Source of the DNA: Parvivirga hydrogeniphila
GTDB taxonomy: Bacteria > Actinomycetota > Coriobacteriia > Anaerosomatales > Anaerosomataceae
Direction: 5' to 3'
Length of the DNA: 64,000 bases
Assembly: GCF_023371205.1 (NCBI RefSeq)
Contig: NZ_JAMCCO010000001.1
Coordinates: 430,662 to 494,661 of the forward strand
The stretch's first letter is position 1; each line of letters begins with the position of its first letter. Under the pieces are notes generated by a model, which worked only from the letters and a program-made list of their open reading frames with translations, searched no databases and was not told the DNA's origin. The position numbers were made by a program, and so were the translations under genes. Positions 41,318 to 49,504 of the stretch are shown here, piece after piece.

Positions 41318-42220
41318 TCACGCACGTCCTGAAGTCTCCGCACGCCACTGCGCGAGCTTCCGAGCGGCGTCCTCGACGGTGAGCACGGGCTCGGGGGCGT
41401 CGGGCGTCTCGGCGCGCAAGCGCTCGAACAGCTCGGCGAGGATCGGCGGGCGGATGTTGCTCGCACGCAGCGCGCTCGCATTCGCGAAGACCTCCTCGGG
41501 GGTGCCGCGCACGGCGATGGTCCCGCCAGGCGCGAGCACGTACGCGTAGTCGGCGAACTCGGGCACGGCGTCGATGTCGTGCGTCGTGAGCACGATCGTC
41601 ATACCGCGCTGCCGCGACAGGCGTTCGAGCAGGTCGAGCACGTGCGCGCGCGACTCCGGGTCGAGGCCCTCGAACGGCTCGTCGAGCACGAGGAGCTCGG
41701 GATCCATCACGATCGCTCCCGCGAGCGCGACCTTGCGCTTCTCGCCGCCGGAGAGGTTGTGCGGCACGCGGTCGGCGAGGTGCGCGATGCGGAGCTCCGC
41801 AAGCGCGCGCTCGACGCGGTCGCGCACGTCCTCCTCGGCCAGGCCGTACTGCCGAGGCGCGAACGCCACGTCATCGAAGACGGTCGGCATCAGCAGCTGC
41901 TCATCGACGTTCTGCAGCACCACGCCGATGCGCGAGCGGATCTCCGTCCACTTCTCGGCGGGCGGCACGCCGAAGACCGTCACGACGCCCTCGCTCGGCT
42001 TGAGCAGCCCGAGCACGTGGTAGAGCATCGTCGTCTTGCCAGCACCGTTGGGGCCGAGCACTGCGACGCGGCGGCCTCGGTGCGCCACGAAGTCCAGTCC
42101 GCACAGGTGCACCGAGGCTCCGCCCTCATAGGTGTGGCGGGCGCACGAGATGTGCACCACGGCCTCAGCGCCGGGGTCCTCGGGGTGCGTGTGGTCGAAC
42201 GGGTGCACGTGCGTGCTCAT
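41318..42220 (-). CDS. cbiO: CbiO-type ATPase of an ECF metal transporter
   Basis: 300 residues from ATG 42220. A His-rich N-terminus ('STHVHPFDHTHPEDPG') precedes the ABC domain: Walker A 'LGPNGAGKTT', Q-loop 'IGVVLQNVDEQLL', signature 'NLSGGEKRKVALA', Walker B 'LLVLDEPFEGLDP' and H-loop 'LTTHD'. The asymmetric fit to cobalt/nickel ECF ATPases is good. It powers CbiMQ and overlaps cbiQ by 4 bp. The His-rich tail may buffer the metal. Confidence 0.92.
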   Translation of the reverse strand: MSTHVHPFDHTHPEDPGAEAVVHISCARHTYEGGASVHLCGLDFVAHRGRRVAVLGPNGAGKTTMLYHVLGLLKPSEGVVTVFGVPPAEKWTEIRSRIGVVLQNVDEQLLMPTVFDDVAFAPRQYGLAEEDVRDRVERALAELRIAHLADRVPHNLSGGEKRKVALAGAIVMDPELLVLDEPFEGLDPESRAHVLDLLERLSRQRGMTIVLTTHDIDAVPEFADYAYVLAPGGTIAVRGTPEEVFANASALRASNIRPPILAELFERLRAETPDAPEPVLTVEDAARKLAQWRAETSGRA

Positions 42221-43029
42221 CGAGACGCTCCTTCCTTGGAAGCGGCGCGCAGGACCAGCACCGCCGCGAGCAGTGCGAGCGAGAGCGCGAGCGGCATCCA
42301 GCTGTAGGGCACCAGATCGCGCCAGGCGATGCGCCACGCGACAGAGGCCGCGATGGCGGCGAGCCCGGCGACGGCGAGCACCGCGTCTGCGGCCGGCGCT
42401 GCGCTCCGCCGGACCGGGACCGTGAGGCGGCCGGAGTAGCCGCGCAGCGCCAGCACGTCGTACTCGCGCTCTGCGAGGTCGAACGCGTACAGGACGAGAT
42501 TGCCGAGCGCGCGCACCGTCGCGCGGGCGCTCCGCACGGGGTGGCGTCCGGCGCCCGAGCGCAGCCGGGCCGCGACGACCAGGTCGTCGAGCTTGTCGCC
42601 GAGGATGAAGATGGCGCGGTACGTCATGAACAGCGCGTCCCCGACGAGACCGGGAAGCGCGCGCTGGATGCTCGCGAAGACCTGGGGGTACGGCGTCGTG
42701 AACAGCACGAGGACGACCGCGAGCGCGGCGGTGACGGCCTTCGTGACGATGAGCGCACCCGAGAGCACGTCAGGCGCCGAGGCCCAGGCGAACAGCGCTG
42801 CGAACACGGCGGGGTAGCCGGCGAGCGCGAGGTACGGCCGCATCGGGATCCGCGCTGCGACGGCCGCCGCGACCGTTGCGACGGCCACCGCGAGGCACAC
42901 GAGCACGTTCGTGGTGATGGCGGCCGCGGCGATCGTGAGCGCAGCGACCGCGATCTTGGTGCGAGGGGACGCGGCGTGCAGGGCCGACCGCCCGCTCGTT
43001 GCGACGGCATCGACGAGCCTGACGTCCAT
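42217..43029 (-). CDS. cbiQ: CbiQ-type ECF transmembrane protein
   Basis: 270 residues, about six hydrophobic segments. 'ASPRTKIAVAALTIAAA' at the N-terminus and 'MTYRAIFILGDKLDDLVVAA' then 'ARLRSGAG' (the cytoplasmic A-R-x-x-G coupling helices) identify the EcfT/CbiQ family. It links the ATPase CbiO to the metal-binding CbiM. It overlaps both neighbours (cbiO by 4 bp and cbiM by 1 base). Confidence 0.9.
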   Translation of the reverse strand: MDVRLVDAVATSGRSALHAASPRTKIAVAALTIAAAAITTNVLVCLAVAVATVAAAVAARIPMRPYLALAGYPAVFAALFAWASAPDVLSGALIVTKAVTAALAVVLVLFTTPYPQVFASIQRALPGLVGDALFMTYRAIFILGDKLDDLVVAARLRSGAGRHPVRSARATVRALGNLVLYAFDLAEREYDVLALRGYSGRLTVPVRRSAAPAADAVLAVAGLAAIAASVAWRIAWRDLVPYSWMPLALSLALLAAVLVLRAASKEGASR

Positions 43030-43838
43030 CACGCGCCTCCGTGATGCTCGGCGGGGGCCGGGCGGATGGGAGCGGGCGCTCGCGGCTCGATGAGCAGCGA
43101 CGGGCGCACGCGCGCGAGGTACCCGACGATGGCCGCGGTGACGAGCGCTTCGAGCACCCACCCGATCGAACCGAGCGTGTACACGACGGTGGCGAACCGC
43201 TTGAGCCCGAGCCCGGCCTCGTGGCCGGCCGTCTCCTCGTGCTCGCCGCCCGAGAACAGCCCGACATGCACGACGCCTGTCGAGAACGGCGAAGCGAACG
43301 TGAGGTTCTCCGGATCGAGCGCGCCGGTGTCGCGCTTCGTCGCTTCGGTGGTGCCGGAGATGGCGACGAGACCCACGAGCAGCGTCGTGGTGAAAAACAG
43401 CGTCAGCACGGTCGCGACGGCCGCCGCCTGGCCTGCGCGTCGTAGCCCGAACACGCGGAGCAGCCCGTGCAGAAGCGCCCAGCCCACGCACATCTCGGTG
43501 GCAGTCATGAGGGCGTTCAAGCCGATGATCGTGACGCCGCCGTGCCCGAGTGCGGCCAGAATGACCTGTACGATGAACGCGGACACCACCGAAAGCGCGG
43601 GTCCGAGCAGCGCACCGGCGAGCACCGTGAGGTTCATGTGGTAGCCAAGCGGCACGATCTCGCTGGACATCGCGACGATGACGAGCGCCGAGACGATTCC
43701 CACGAGGGGAAGGCGTCGGCGCGTCTCGTAGCGGCGGGACGCCCGGTCGGCGACGAGAAGCGCAGCGATGGCGAGAAGCCAGCCGCCGCCCCAGAGCCAC
43801 ACCGGCAGCACGCCGTCAGGGACGTGGATGTGCGTCAT
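43029..43838 (-). CDS. cbiM: CbiM-type metal-binding membrane component
   Basis: 269 residues. The N-terminus 'MTHIHVPDGVLPVW' is a variant of MHIPDG, whose amino group and His bind Co2+ or Ni2+. The remaining sequence is hydrophobic with 'GYHMNLTVLAGALLGP' and 'ALGHGGVTIIGLNAL', both diagnostic. The C-terminal part contains a soluble stretch, then a final TM near residue 230. No separate CbiN or NikN gene is present. Cobalt versus nickel cannot be decided by sequence alone. Confidence 0.92.
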   Translation of the reverse strand: MTHIHVPDGVLPVWLWGGGWLLAIAALLVADRASRRYETRRRLPLVGIVSALVIVAMSSEIVPLGYHMNLTVLAGALLGPALSVVSAFIVQVILAALGHGGVTIIGLNALMTATEMCVGWALLHGLLRVFGLRRAGQAAAVATVLTLFFTTTLLVGLVAISGTTEATKRDTGALDPENLTFASPFSTGVVHVGLFSGGEHEETAGHEAGLGLKRFATVVYTLGSIGWVLEALVTAAIVGYLARVRPSLLIEPRAPAPIRPAPAEHHGGA

Positions 43839-44275
43839 GAGCGTGCCCCCTTCTGGGCGCGTGCGCATTCGGCGCACACGCCATAGATGGCGACATCGTG
43901 GCGCGTGAGCACGAAGCCTTCAGGAAGCGCCGCCGAAACGAGCGTGCACGCGACCGGCGCCACCGCGCCGCACGACATGCACACGGCGTGGTGGTGGTGC
44001 TCTCCGCACGCGCAGACGGCGTACAGCGCAGCGCCGTCCAGCTCGCCGACGCGCGCGAGGTAGCCCGCTTCGGTCATCGCGCTCACTGCTCGATAAACGG
44101 TGGCAAGGCCGATGCCGGGATGCTCCTGCGACACGCGCTCGTGCAAACGCTCTGCGGTGAAGGCGCCGCCCATCGTCGATGCGGCGGTCGCGATGATGGC
44201 GCGTGCACGGCTCACCCTGCGCCCTCCGTAGGGCGACGGTGGCCGAACGTGCGCCGTTGCTGGATCAGCCGGCAT
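43835..44275 (-). CDS. Fur-family metalloregulator
   Basis: 146 residues from ATG 44275, with GGAGG 5 nt upstream. Winged helix 'HERVSQEHPGIGLATVYRAV'; metal-binding part 'ACGEHHHHAVCMSCGAVAPV' and 'GVCAECARA' with two CxxC motifs for structural zinc. It overlaps cbiM by 4 bp, so it is the first gene of the cbiMQO operon and probably controls it. Given the context it may sense nickel, cobalt, zinc or iron. Confidence 0.9.
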   Translation of the reverse strand: MPADPATAHVRPPSPYGGRRVSRARAIIATAASTMGGAFTAERLHERVSQEHPGIGLATVYRAVSAMTEAGYLARVGELDGAALYAVCACGEHHHHAVCMSCGAVAPVACTLVSAALPEGFVLTRHDVAIYGVCAECARAQKGARS

Positions 44276-44285
44276 GTGCGCCTCC

Positions 44286-44306
44286 AAGTGATACTGGTTC
44301 TCACTT
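44286..44306. promoter_or_regulatory. Fur-type operator
   Basis: 21-bp inverted repeat AAGTGA-N9-TCACTT located 11 bp upstream of the Fur-family ATG, in the divergent region shared with the LysR gene. The inner bases include GAGAACCAGTATC, similar in style to a Fur box. Confidence 0.6.
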
Positions 44307-44319
44307 ACGCTCGACGGTA

Positions 44320-44343
44320 TACCCCATTGCCGTGGGGTACAAT
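44320..44343 (+). promoter_or_regulatory. LysR gene promoter with inverted repeat
   Basis: Inverted repeat TACCCC (44320-44325) and GGGGTA (44334-44339) with an 8-bp spacer overlaps a good -10 box TACAAT (44338-44343). The -35 is poor, suggesting activator or self-regulated expression. Confidence 0.5.
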
Positions 44344-44375
44344 CGCGCCAGGGACCTCGTGCGAAAGGCGATGGG

Positions 44376-45263
44376 ATGAACCTTCAGCAGCTGCGGACGT
44401 TCGTCGCGGTCGTCGAACACGGCTCGTTCTCCGAGGCAGCGCGTGCGCTCGGCATCACCCAGCCGGCCGTCACGATGCAGATGCAGTCGCTCGAAAGCGA
44501 GCTCGGCGTGACGCTTCTCGATCGCCGCTACAGGCGGGTCGACCTCACCGAGGCCGGCGCCGCACTCCTCCCGTACGCGCGCCGCGTGCTCGAGGAGATC
44601 GAGGAGGCGCGGACCGAGATAGAGACGATGTCTGGGCGCGTCACCGGTCACCTCGACATCGCAGCGAGCACGACACCGGGCCAGTACGTCCTGCCGCGTC
44701 TGCTCGGCAGCTTCCTCAAGCAGTACCCCGAGGTGAGCGTGTCGCTTCGCGTGTACGACACCGCTGAGGTCGTCGAGCGCGTGGAGGCAGGCGAGGCGCA
44801 CATCGCCATGACGGGCGCCGAGATCCCTGGTGCGCGCGTCGTGCAAGAGGAGCTCGGCCGGGACGACCTCGTCATGGTGTGCCCGCCCGACCATCCCGTC
44901 GCCGCCAAGCGCGGCTTGGTGATGGAGGACCTCACCGAGGAGTCGTTCGTCATGCGCGAGGCCGGCTCAGGGACGCGGATGGTGGCCGAGGAGGAGATGA
45001 AGCGCCACGGCGTCGATCCGCACGAGCTCGACGTGGTCCTCGAGCTCGGCACCAACGAGGCCGTGCTCTCCGCCATCGAAGGCGGCATCGGCATCGGCGT
45101 GGTGAGCTCGTGGGTCGCGGACAAAGCGCTCAAGCTCGGCACCGTCGCGCAGGTCGACGTCGGCGGCTTCCCGCTCCGCCGGCCGCTGTACCTCGTGATG
45201 CCGCGCACCACGCCGACGCGCGCGGCCGACGCGCTCGCGGACTTCCTGCGCGAGCGGCTGTAG
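44376..45263 (+). CDS. LysR-family transcriptional regulator
   Basis: 295 residues. N-terminal HTH: 'LRTFVAVVEHGSFSEAARAL', 'GITQPAVTMQMQSLESELGV'. C-terminal periplasmic-binding-protein-like effector domain ('LDIAASTTPGQYVLPRLLG', 'VMREAGSGTRMVAEEEM', 'GGIGIGVVSSWVA'). The effector domain resembles those of CysB/CysL-type LysR proteins that bind small oxyanions or sulfur compounds. It stands 170 bp upstream of the tungstate/Moco operon, so it could control it; that is inference. Confidence 0.9.
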   Translation: MNLQQLRTFVAVVEHGSFSEAARALGITQPAVTMQMQSLESELGVTLLDRRYRRVDLTEAGAALLPYARRVLEEIEEARTEIETMSGRVTGHLDIAASTTPGQYVLPRLLGSFLKQYPEVSVSLRVYDTAEVVERVEAGEAHIAMTGAEIPGARVVQEELGRDDLVMVCPPDHPVAAKRGLVMEDLTEESFVMREAGSGTRMVAEEEMKRHGVDPHELDVVLELGTNEAVLSAIEGGIGIGVVSSWVADKALKLGTVAQVDVGGFPLRRPLYLVMPRTTPTRAADALADFLRERL

Positions 45264-45326
45264 CCGCGTCTCTTGAGCCGCACGCACGGCCGGTGTATGC
45301 TCGAATGCGTCCGCGCGAGCGGACGA

Positions 45327-45416
45327 CCTCCGAGTTCCGGAGTCCTACAGCGGCTGGTCACCGCCACGGAGCCGGGACCGATAGGGTCGGGACGGGAAAC
45401 CGCCCGGCCTCCCGTG
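45327..45416 (+). promoter_or_regulatory. Structured leader, possible Moco/Tuco-type riboswitch
   Basis: The ~90 nt before the tungstate-transport operon form several nested hairpins: CTCCG-AGTTC-CGGAG; CGGCT pairing with AGCCG around GGTCACCGCCACGG; GACC-GATAG-GGTC; and GGGACGG-GAAA-CCGCCC with a GNRA tetraloop. The ACCGCCACGG segment and GAAA loop recall the molybdenum-cofactor riboswitch, which is often placed before tungstate/molybdate transport and moa genes. The assignment is by eye only. Confidence 0.5.
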
Positions 45417-45433
45417 TTCGGAAAGGAGCGTGC

Positions 45434-46297
45434 GTGTCAGACCATCGCATGTGGCTCGCCTTCGGGCGGGCCGTCGCTGTCGCTGCCGTGGTCGTGGCGT
45501 TCGTCGCGCTCCAGACCGGCTGCGCGTTACGCCAGACGCAGAAGGCTTCGCCGCAGCGGCTCGTGCTCGCCACCACCACGTCCACCCAAGACTCCGGCCT
45601 GCTCGACGTGCTCGTGCCTGCCTTCGAGACGGCGCATCCGGAGTACGCGGTGGAGGTGATCGCTGTGGGCACGGGCGAGGCGCTGCGGCTCGGCGAGCAG
45701 AAGGACGCGGACGTGCTGCTCGTGCACGCGCCTGAAGACGAGGCGGCGTTCGTCGCGGCGGGGCACGGCATCGAGCGCCGTGACGTCTGCTACAACCGCT
45801 TCGTGCTGGTGGGGCCGGCATCGGACCCTGCCGGCGCGGCTCACGCCGCAGACGCGGCCGACGCTCTCAAGCGGATCGCGGCACGCCAGGCGCTCTTCGC
45901 GTCCCGCGGCGATGACTCCGGCACGCACAAGAAGGAGCTCGCCCTGTGGAACGCCGCGGGCGTGAAGCCGGGCGGCGCGTGGTATCTCGTCACGGGCCAG
46001 GGCATGGGCGAGACGCTCAAGATCGCCTCAGAGAAGCAGGCGTACACGCTTTCCGACGAAGCGACGTTCCTGACGATGCGAGGCTCGCTCGACCTAGCGC
46101 AGCTCTTCGATGCCGACCAGTCGCTTCGAAACCAGTACGGCGTCGTCCCGGTGACAGGCGCGAAGAACGAGCGAGGCGCGCGCGAGTTCGCGGACTGGAT
46201 CTGCGGTCCTGATGCCCAGCGTCTGATCGCTCGCTTCGGCGTCGATGAGTTCGGGCGCTCGCTGTTCGTCCCGAACGCGCAGGGAGGCGGATCGTGA
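45434..46297 (+). CDS. tupA: Tungstate ABC transporter substrate-binding lipoprotein TupA
   Basis: 287 residues from GTG 45434, with AGGAG at 45424-45428. The signal peptide ends with 'ALQTGC' (lipid-attached Cys30). 'LATTTSTQDSGLLDVL' is the TupA/ModA-type oxyanion-binding start, 'SRGDDSGTHKKELALW' contributes further ligand residues, and 'YTLSDEATFLTM' is diagnostic for tungstate/molybdate binders of the TupA group. It is lipid-anchored outside the membrane and is followed by tupB (4-bp overlap). Confidence 0.92.
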   Translation: MSDHRMWLAFGRAVAVAAVVVAFVALQTGCALRQTQKASPQRLVLATTTSTQDSGLLDVLVPAFETAHPEYAVEVIAVGTGEALRLGEQKDADVLLVHAPEDEAAFVAAGHGIERRDVCYNRFVLVGPASDPAGAAHAADAADALKRIAARQALFASRGDDSGTHKKELALWNAAGVKPGGAWYLVTGQGMGETLKIASEKQAYTLSDEATFLTMRGSLDLAQLFDADQSLRNQYGVVPVTGAKNERGAREFADWICGPDAQRLIARFGVDEFGRSLFVPNAQGGGS

Positions 46298-47001
46298 GCC
46301 TGTTCGCGGAGGCCTTCGCTGATGGCGTCGCCGCGCTCGCATCAGGAAGCGTGGACGTGTGGGGCGTGGTCGCGACCTCGCTTCGCGTCTCAGGCGCGGC
46401 GGTGGCGTTCGCCGTGGTCGTGGGCGTGCCGGCAGGGCTGTACCTCGGCATGCGACGGTCCGCGGCGCGCAACGTGCTCCTCGTGCTCGCCAACGCCGGC
46501 ATGGGTCTGCCGCCGGTGGTGGTCGGCCTCGTGACCGCGATGCTGCTGTCCCGCCGCGGTCCGCTCGGCTCGCTCGACTTGCTGTACACGCGCCCCGCGA
46601 TGGTGATCGCGCAGGTCATCATCGCCGTTCCGGTCGTCGCTGCGGTGACGGCAGCGGCCGCCGCCTCGGTGCCGTTCGAGCTCCGCTTGCAGGCGCGGTC
46701 GCTCGGAGCGTCGAGGCTGCACGAGGCGATGCTGGTGCTGCGAGAGGCGAGGATGGGGCTCATCGCAGCGGTGGCGGCAGGGTTCGGCGCGGTGATCTCA
46801 GAGGTCGGCGCCGTGATGATGGTGGGCGGGAACCTCGAGGGCTCCACGCGCGTGATGACGACGGCGATCGTGCAGTACACGCGCATGGGGCGGTACGGAC
46901 CGGCGCTCGCGCTGTCGGCAGTGCTGCTCGCCCTCATCGTCGCCGTGAACGTCGTGCTGGCGCAGGTCCAGCGCTCGGCCGAGAGGTTCGAGCGGTCATG
47001 A
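46294..47001 (+). CDS. tupB: Tungstate ABC transporter permease TupB
   Basis: 235 residues, about five to six TM helices. 'TSLRVSGAAVAFAVVVGVPA' opens the permease domain and 'ARSLGASRLHEAMLVLREAR' is the EAA coupling loop. 'GAVISEVGAVMMVGGNLEGS' is highly characteristic of TupB. The GTG start overlaps the TGA of tupA; tupC overlaps its end by 4 bp. Confidence 0.93.
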   Translation: MSLFAEAFADGVAALASGSVDVWGVVATSLRVSGAAVAFAVVVGVPAGLYLGMRRSAARNVLLVLANAGMGLPPVVVGLVTAMLLSRRGPLGSLDLLYTRPAMVIAQVIIAVPVVAAVTAAAAASVPFELRLQARSLGASRLHEAMLVLREARMGLIAAVAAGFGAVISEVGAVMMVGGNLEGSTRVMTTAIVQYTRMGRYGPALALSAVLLALIVAVNVVLAQVQRSAERFERS

Positions 47002-48107
47002 GCGCGATCCTCGAAGCCACGGGCGTGCGGAAGTCCTACCGGCGCCAGGAGGTGCTCGACGTCGAGCACGTCGCGCTTGCGCCGGGCACGACGCTTGCGC
47101 TCTTGGGGCCGTCCGGGGCCGGCAAGTCCACGCTGCTCGCGATACTCGGGCTGCTCGAGCGGCCCGACGGCGGCCGTATCGTGCTCGACGGGCGTGAGGT
47201 GACGGTCGCGGACCGCTCGGCGCGCATGCGGATCGCGGCCGCGTTCCAGCGGCCGTGGCTGTTCAAAGGCACTGTCGGCGCGAACGTCGCGTATGGGCTC
47301 GCGCTCCGCGGCGTTCCCGCGTCCGAGCGGCGAGCGCGGGTCGTCGAGGCGCTCGCGCGCGTCGGGCTGGCCGGGTGGGAGAACCGCTCCGCGCTCACCC
47401 TCTCTGGCGGCGAGGCGCAGCGGGTGGCGCTCGCTCGGGCGCTCGCGGTCCGTCCGCGCGTGCTCCTGCTCGATGAGCCGCTCGCATCGCTCGATCCGCT
47501 CGTGAAGTGGCGCCTCGCGCGCGAGTTCGCAGAGGTGCTTCGCGAGGACGGGATGGCCGTGCTCTGGGTGACGCACGACCAGGACGAGGCCGCTTTGGTG
47601 GCCGACGAGGTCGCGGTGATGCGCGACGGCCGCATCGTCGCGAGCGGGCCCGCCGACGAAGTGTTCCTCGTGCCGGGCGACGCGTGGGCCGCCGGCTTCC
47701 TCGGGCTCGAGACACCAGCGCGCGGCGTGGTGGCCGAGGTGGAGGAAGGCGTCGCGCGCGTCGCGTGCGATGGCGCGGACATCTTTGCGGTCGCAGACGT
47801 GCGTCCGGGCGAGCGCGTGCGCGTGGGTGTGCGGCCCGAAGACGTCGTGCTGTTCGAGGCCGGCGCAGCGGTGCCACCGAGCTCGGCGCGCAACCGGCTC
47901 CGCTGCACCGTGCACGCGCTCGAGCACACCGGCACGACCTACCGGGCGGTGCTCGGATGCGGCGGCGTGCGGCTTGCTGCCCGCGTGTCGAAGGCCGCGG
48001 CCCGCGAGCTCGGGCTTGCGCCCGGCGCACAAGTGCTGGCAGTCTTCAAGGCCACGGCGGTGCGCGTGGCGAGCGAACGCGACAAGAGCGAAGGAGCGTC
48101 CGGATGA
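46998..48107 (+). CDS. tupC: Tungstate ABC transporter ATPase TupC with TOBE domain
   Basis: 369 residues. Walker A 'LGPSGAGKSTLLAILG', Q-loop 'AAAFQRPWLFKGTV', signature 'LTLSGGEAQRVALAR', Walker B 'LLLDEPLASLDP' and 'WVTHDQDEA'. The C-terminal ~120 residues are TOBE-like ('RNRLRCTVHALEHTGTTYRA'), found in molybdate/tungstate ATPases where they may sense the oxyanion. It overlaps mobA-fdhD by 4 bp. Confidence 0.93.
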   Translation: MSAILEATGVRKSYRRQEVLDVEHVALAPGTTLALLGPSGAGKSTLLAILGLLERPDGGRIVLDGREVTVADRSARMRIAAAFQRPWLFKGTVGANVAYGLALRGVPASERRARVVEALARVGLAGWENRSALTLSGGEAQRVALARALAVRPRVLLLDEPLASLDPLVKWRLAREFAEVLREDGMAVLWVTHDQDEAALVADEVAVMRDGRIVASGPADEVFLVPGDAWAAGFLGLETPARGVVAEVEEGVARVACDGADIFAVADVRPGERVRVGVRPEDVVLFEAGAAVPPSSARNRLRCTVHALEHTGTTYRAVLGCGGVRLAARVSKAAARELGLAPGAQVLAVFKATAVRVASERDKSEGASG

Positions 48108-49504
48108 GTCCGAGCGCAGGCGATAAGATCCCGGTCACTGCGGCCGTGTTGGCAGGCGGCCGTTCGATGCGGATGGGCGTCGACAAGACGCTCCTGCTCG
48201 TGGACGGCGAGCCGCTCATCACGCGCGTCGCCGAAGCGGCGCTTTCGGTGTGCGAGCGCGTCGCCGTGGTCACGAACCGTCCCGAGGCGATGGCCGACGC
48301 AGACCTGCCGGAGGGCGTGGCGGTGTGGGTGGACGAGGTCGCCTACCAAGGCCCGCTCGGAGGGCTTGCGACCGCGCTCAAGAACGCGCACGACGAGTGG
48401 GTCCTTGCAGTCGCGGCCGACATGCCGTGGCTCAGCCCCGCCGTCATCCGCGCGCTGTGGGACGCCCGCGAAGGAGCGCAGGTCGTGGTCCCGCGCACGG
48501 ACAAAGGCGTCGAGCCGCTGCTCGCGCTCTACCACCGCGACTGCTTGCCGCATGCGCGCCGCGTGCTGGAGTCGGGTCGGCGCCGCCTCGTGGCGATGTT
48601 CCCGGCCGTGTCTGTGCGCGAGGTGGACGCCGAGACCCTGCGCGTCGTCGACCCCGAGCTGCGCAGCTTCGTGAACGTGAACACCCCGGAGGACCTCGCC
48701 GAGGTCCGGGAGGCCGCGACCGAAGAGCCGACAGCGACCGTCGTGCCTGCTGCCGTCATCGAGGTTGGCGCGCGGCGCGGCCGCCGGATGCCTGCCGAGC
48801 GCGCGGTGACGATCCACATGAACGACACCGAGATCGCGACAGTCCAAGCGACGCCGGCGGACCTGGAGGAGCTGGCTGCTGGATTCCTCGTCTCGGAAGG
48901 ACTGCTCGCCGACCGCGACGCGCTCGACGGCATCGACGTGGACCACAAGCGGGGCCTCGTGTACGCGCGAAGCGCAGAGCCTGTTCCCGAAGACCTCGTC
49001 TATCGCCGCCGGTACATCACCGCCGGCTGCGGCAAGGGCGTGACCTTCGCCTCGCTGGGCCATACGCTCGGACTTGACGCGGTGACCGATGCGAGCACCG
49101 TGAGCGCGGATGCGCTGTACGACATGGTGGGTCAGATGGCGAGGGCCGCCGTCATGTATCGCGACACCGGCGGCGTGCACGCGTGCGCGCTTGCGCGCGA
49201 TGGCCGCGTGGCGATCGTGCGGGAAGACGTGGGGCGCCACAACGCGGTCGACAAGGTGCTCGGCCGAGCGTGGCTCGACCGGACGCAGACGGCAGGTGCC
49301 GTGCTCCTCACCACGGGCCGCATCTCCTACGAGATGGCGGTCAAGGCGGCCAAGGCGAAGGTGCCGGTGGTGGTCTCGCGCACGGCGGTGACCGAGCTGG
49401 CGGCAGAAGTCGCTGAGGCGGTCGGGCTCACGCTCGTCGGGTATGCGCGCGCAGGCAAGCTCGTGGTCTACACGAACCCGCAGCGGATCGTCGAAGGGAA
49501 GTGA
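48104..49504 (+). CDS. MobA-FdhD fusion protein
   Basis: 466 residues. Residues ~12-205 are MobA: 'AAVLAGGRSMRMGVDKTLLL' (GTP-binding LAGGxSxRMGxDK), 'GPLGGLATAL' and 'AADMPWL', which attaches GMP to molybdopterin. Residues ~230-466 are FdhD: 'ERAVTIHMNDTEIATVQATP', 'ELAAGFLVSEGLL', 'RRYITAGCGKGVTF', 'REDVGRHNAVDKVLG', 'TTGRISYEMAVKAA'. FdhD transfers sulfur to the cofactor of formate dehydrogenase. The E. coli CxxC sulfur relay appears here as one Cys in 'AGCGKG'. The fusion links guanylation and sulfuration. Confidence 0.93.
   Translation: MSPSAGDKIPVTAAVLAGGRSMRMGVDKTLLLVDGEPLITRVAEAALSVCERVAVVTNRPEAMADADLPEGVAVWVDEVAYQGPLGGLATALKNAHDEWVLAVAADMPWLSPAVIRALWDAREGAQVVVPRTDKGVEPLLALYHRDCLPHARRVLESGRRRLVAMFPAVSVREVDAETLRVVDPELRSFVNVNTPEDLAEVREAATEEPTATVVPAAVIEVGARRGRRMPAERAVTIHMNDTEIATVQATPADLEELAAGFLVSEGLLADRDALDGIDVDHKRGLVYARSAEPVPEDLVYRRRYITAGCGKGVTFASLGHTLGLDAVTDASTVSADALYDMVGQMARAAVMYRDTGGVHACALARDGRVAIVREDVGRHNAVDKVLGRAWLDRTQTAGAVLLTTGRISYEMAVKAAKAKVPVVVSRTAVTELAAEVAEAVGLTLVGYARAGKLVVYTNPQRIVEGK

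Noticed and set aside
46017-48032. Long minus-strand frame opposite tupBC
   Set aside because: Low-complexity Arg/Ala/Ser translation; the plus-strand genes have clear motifs and coupled starts.
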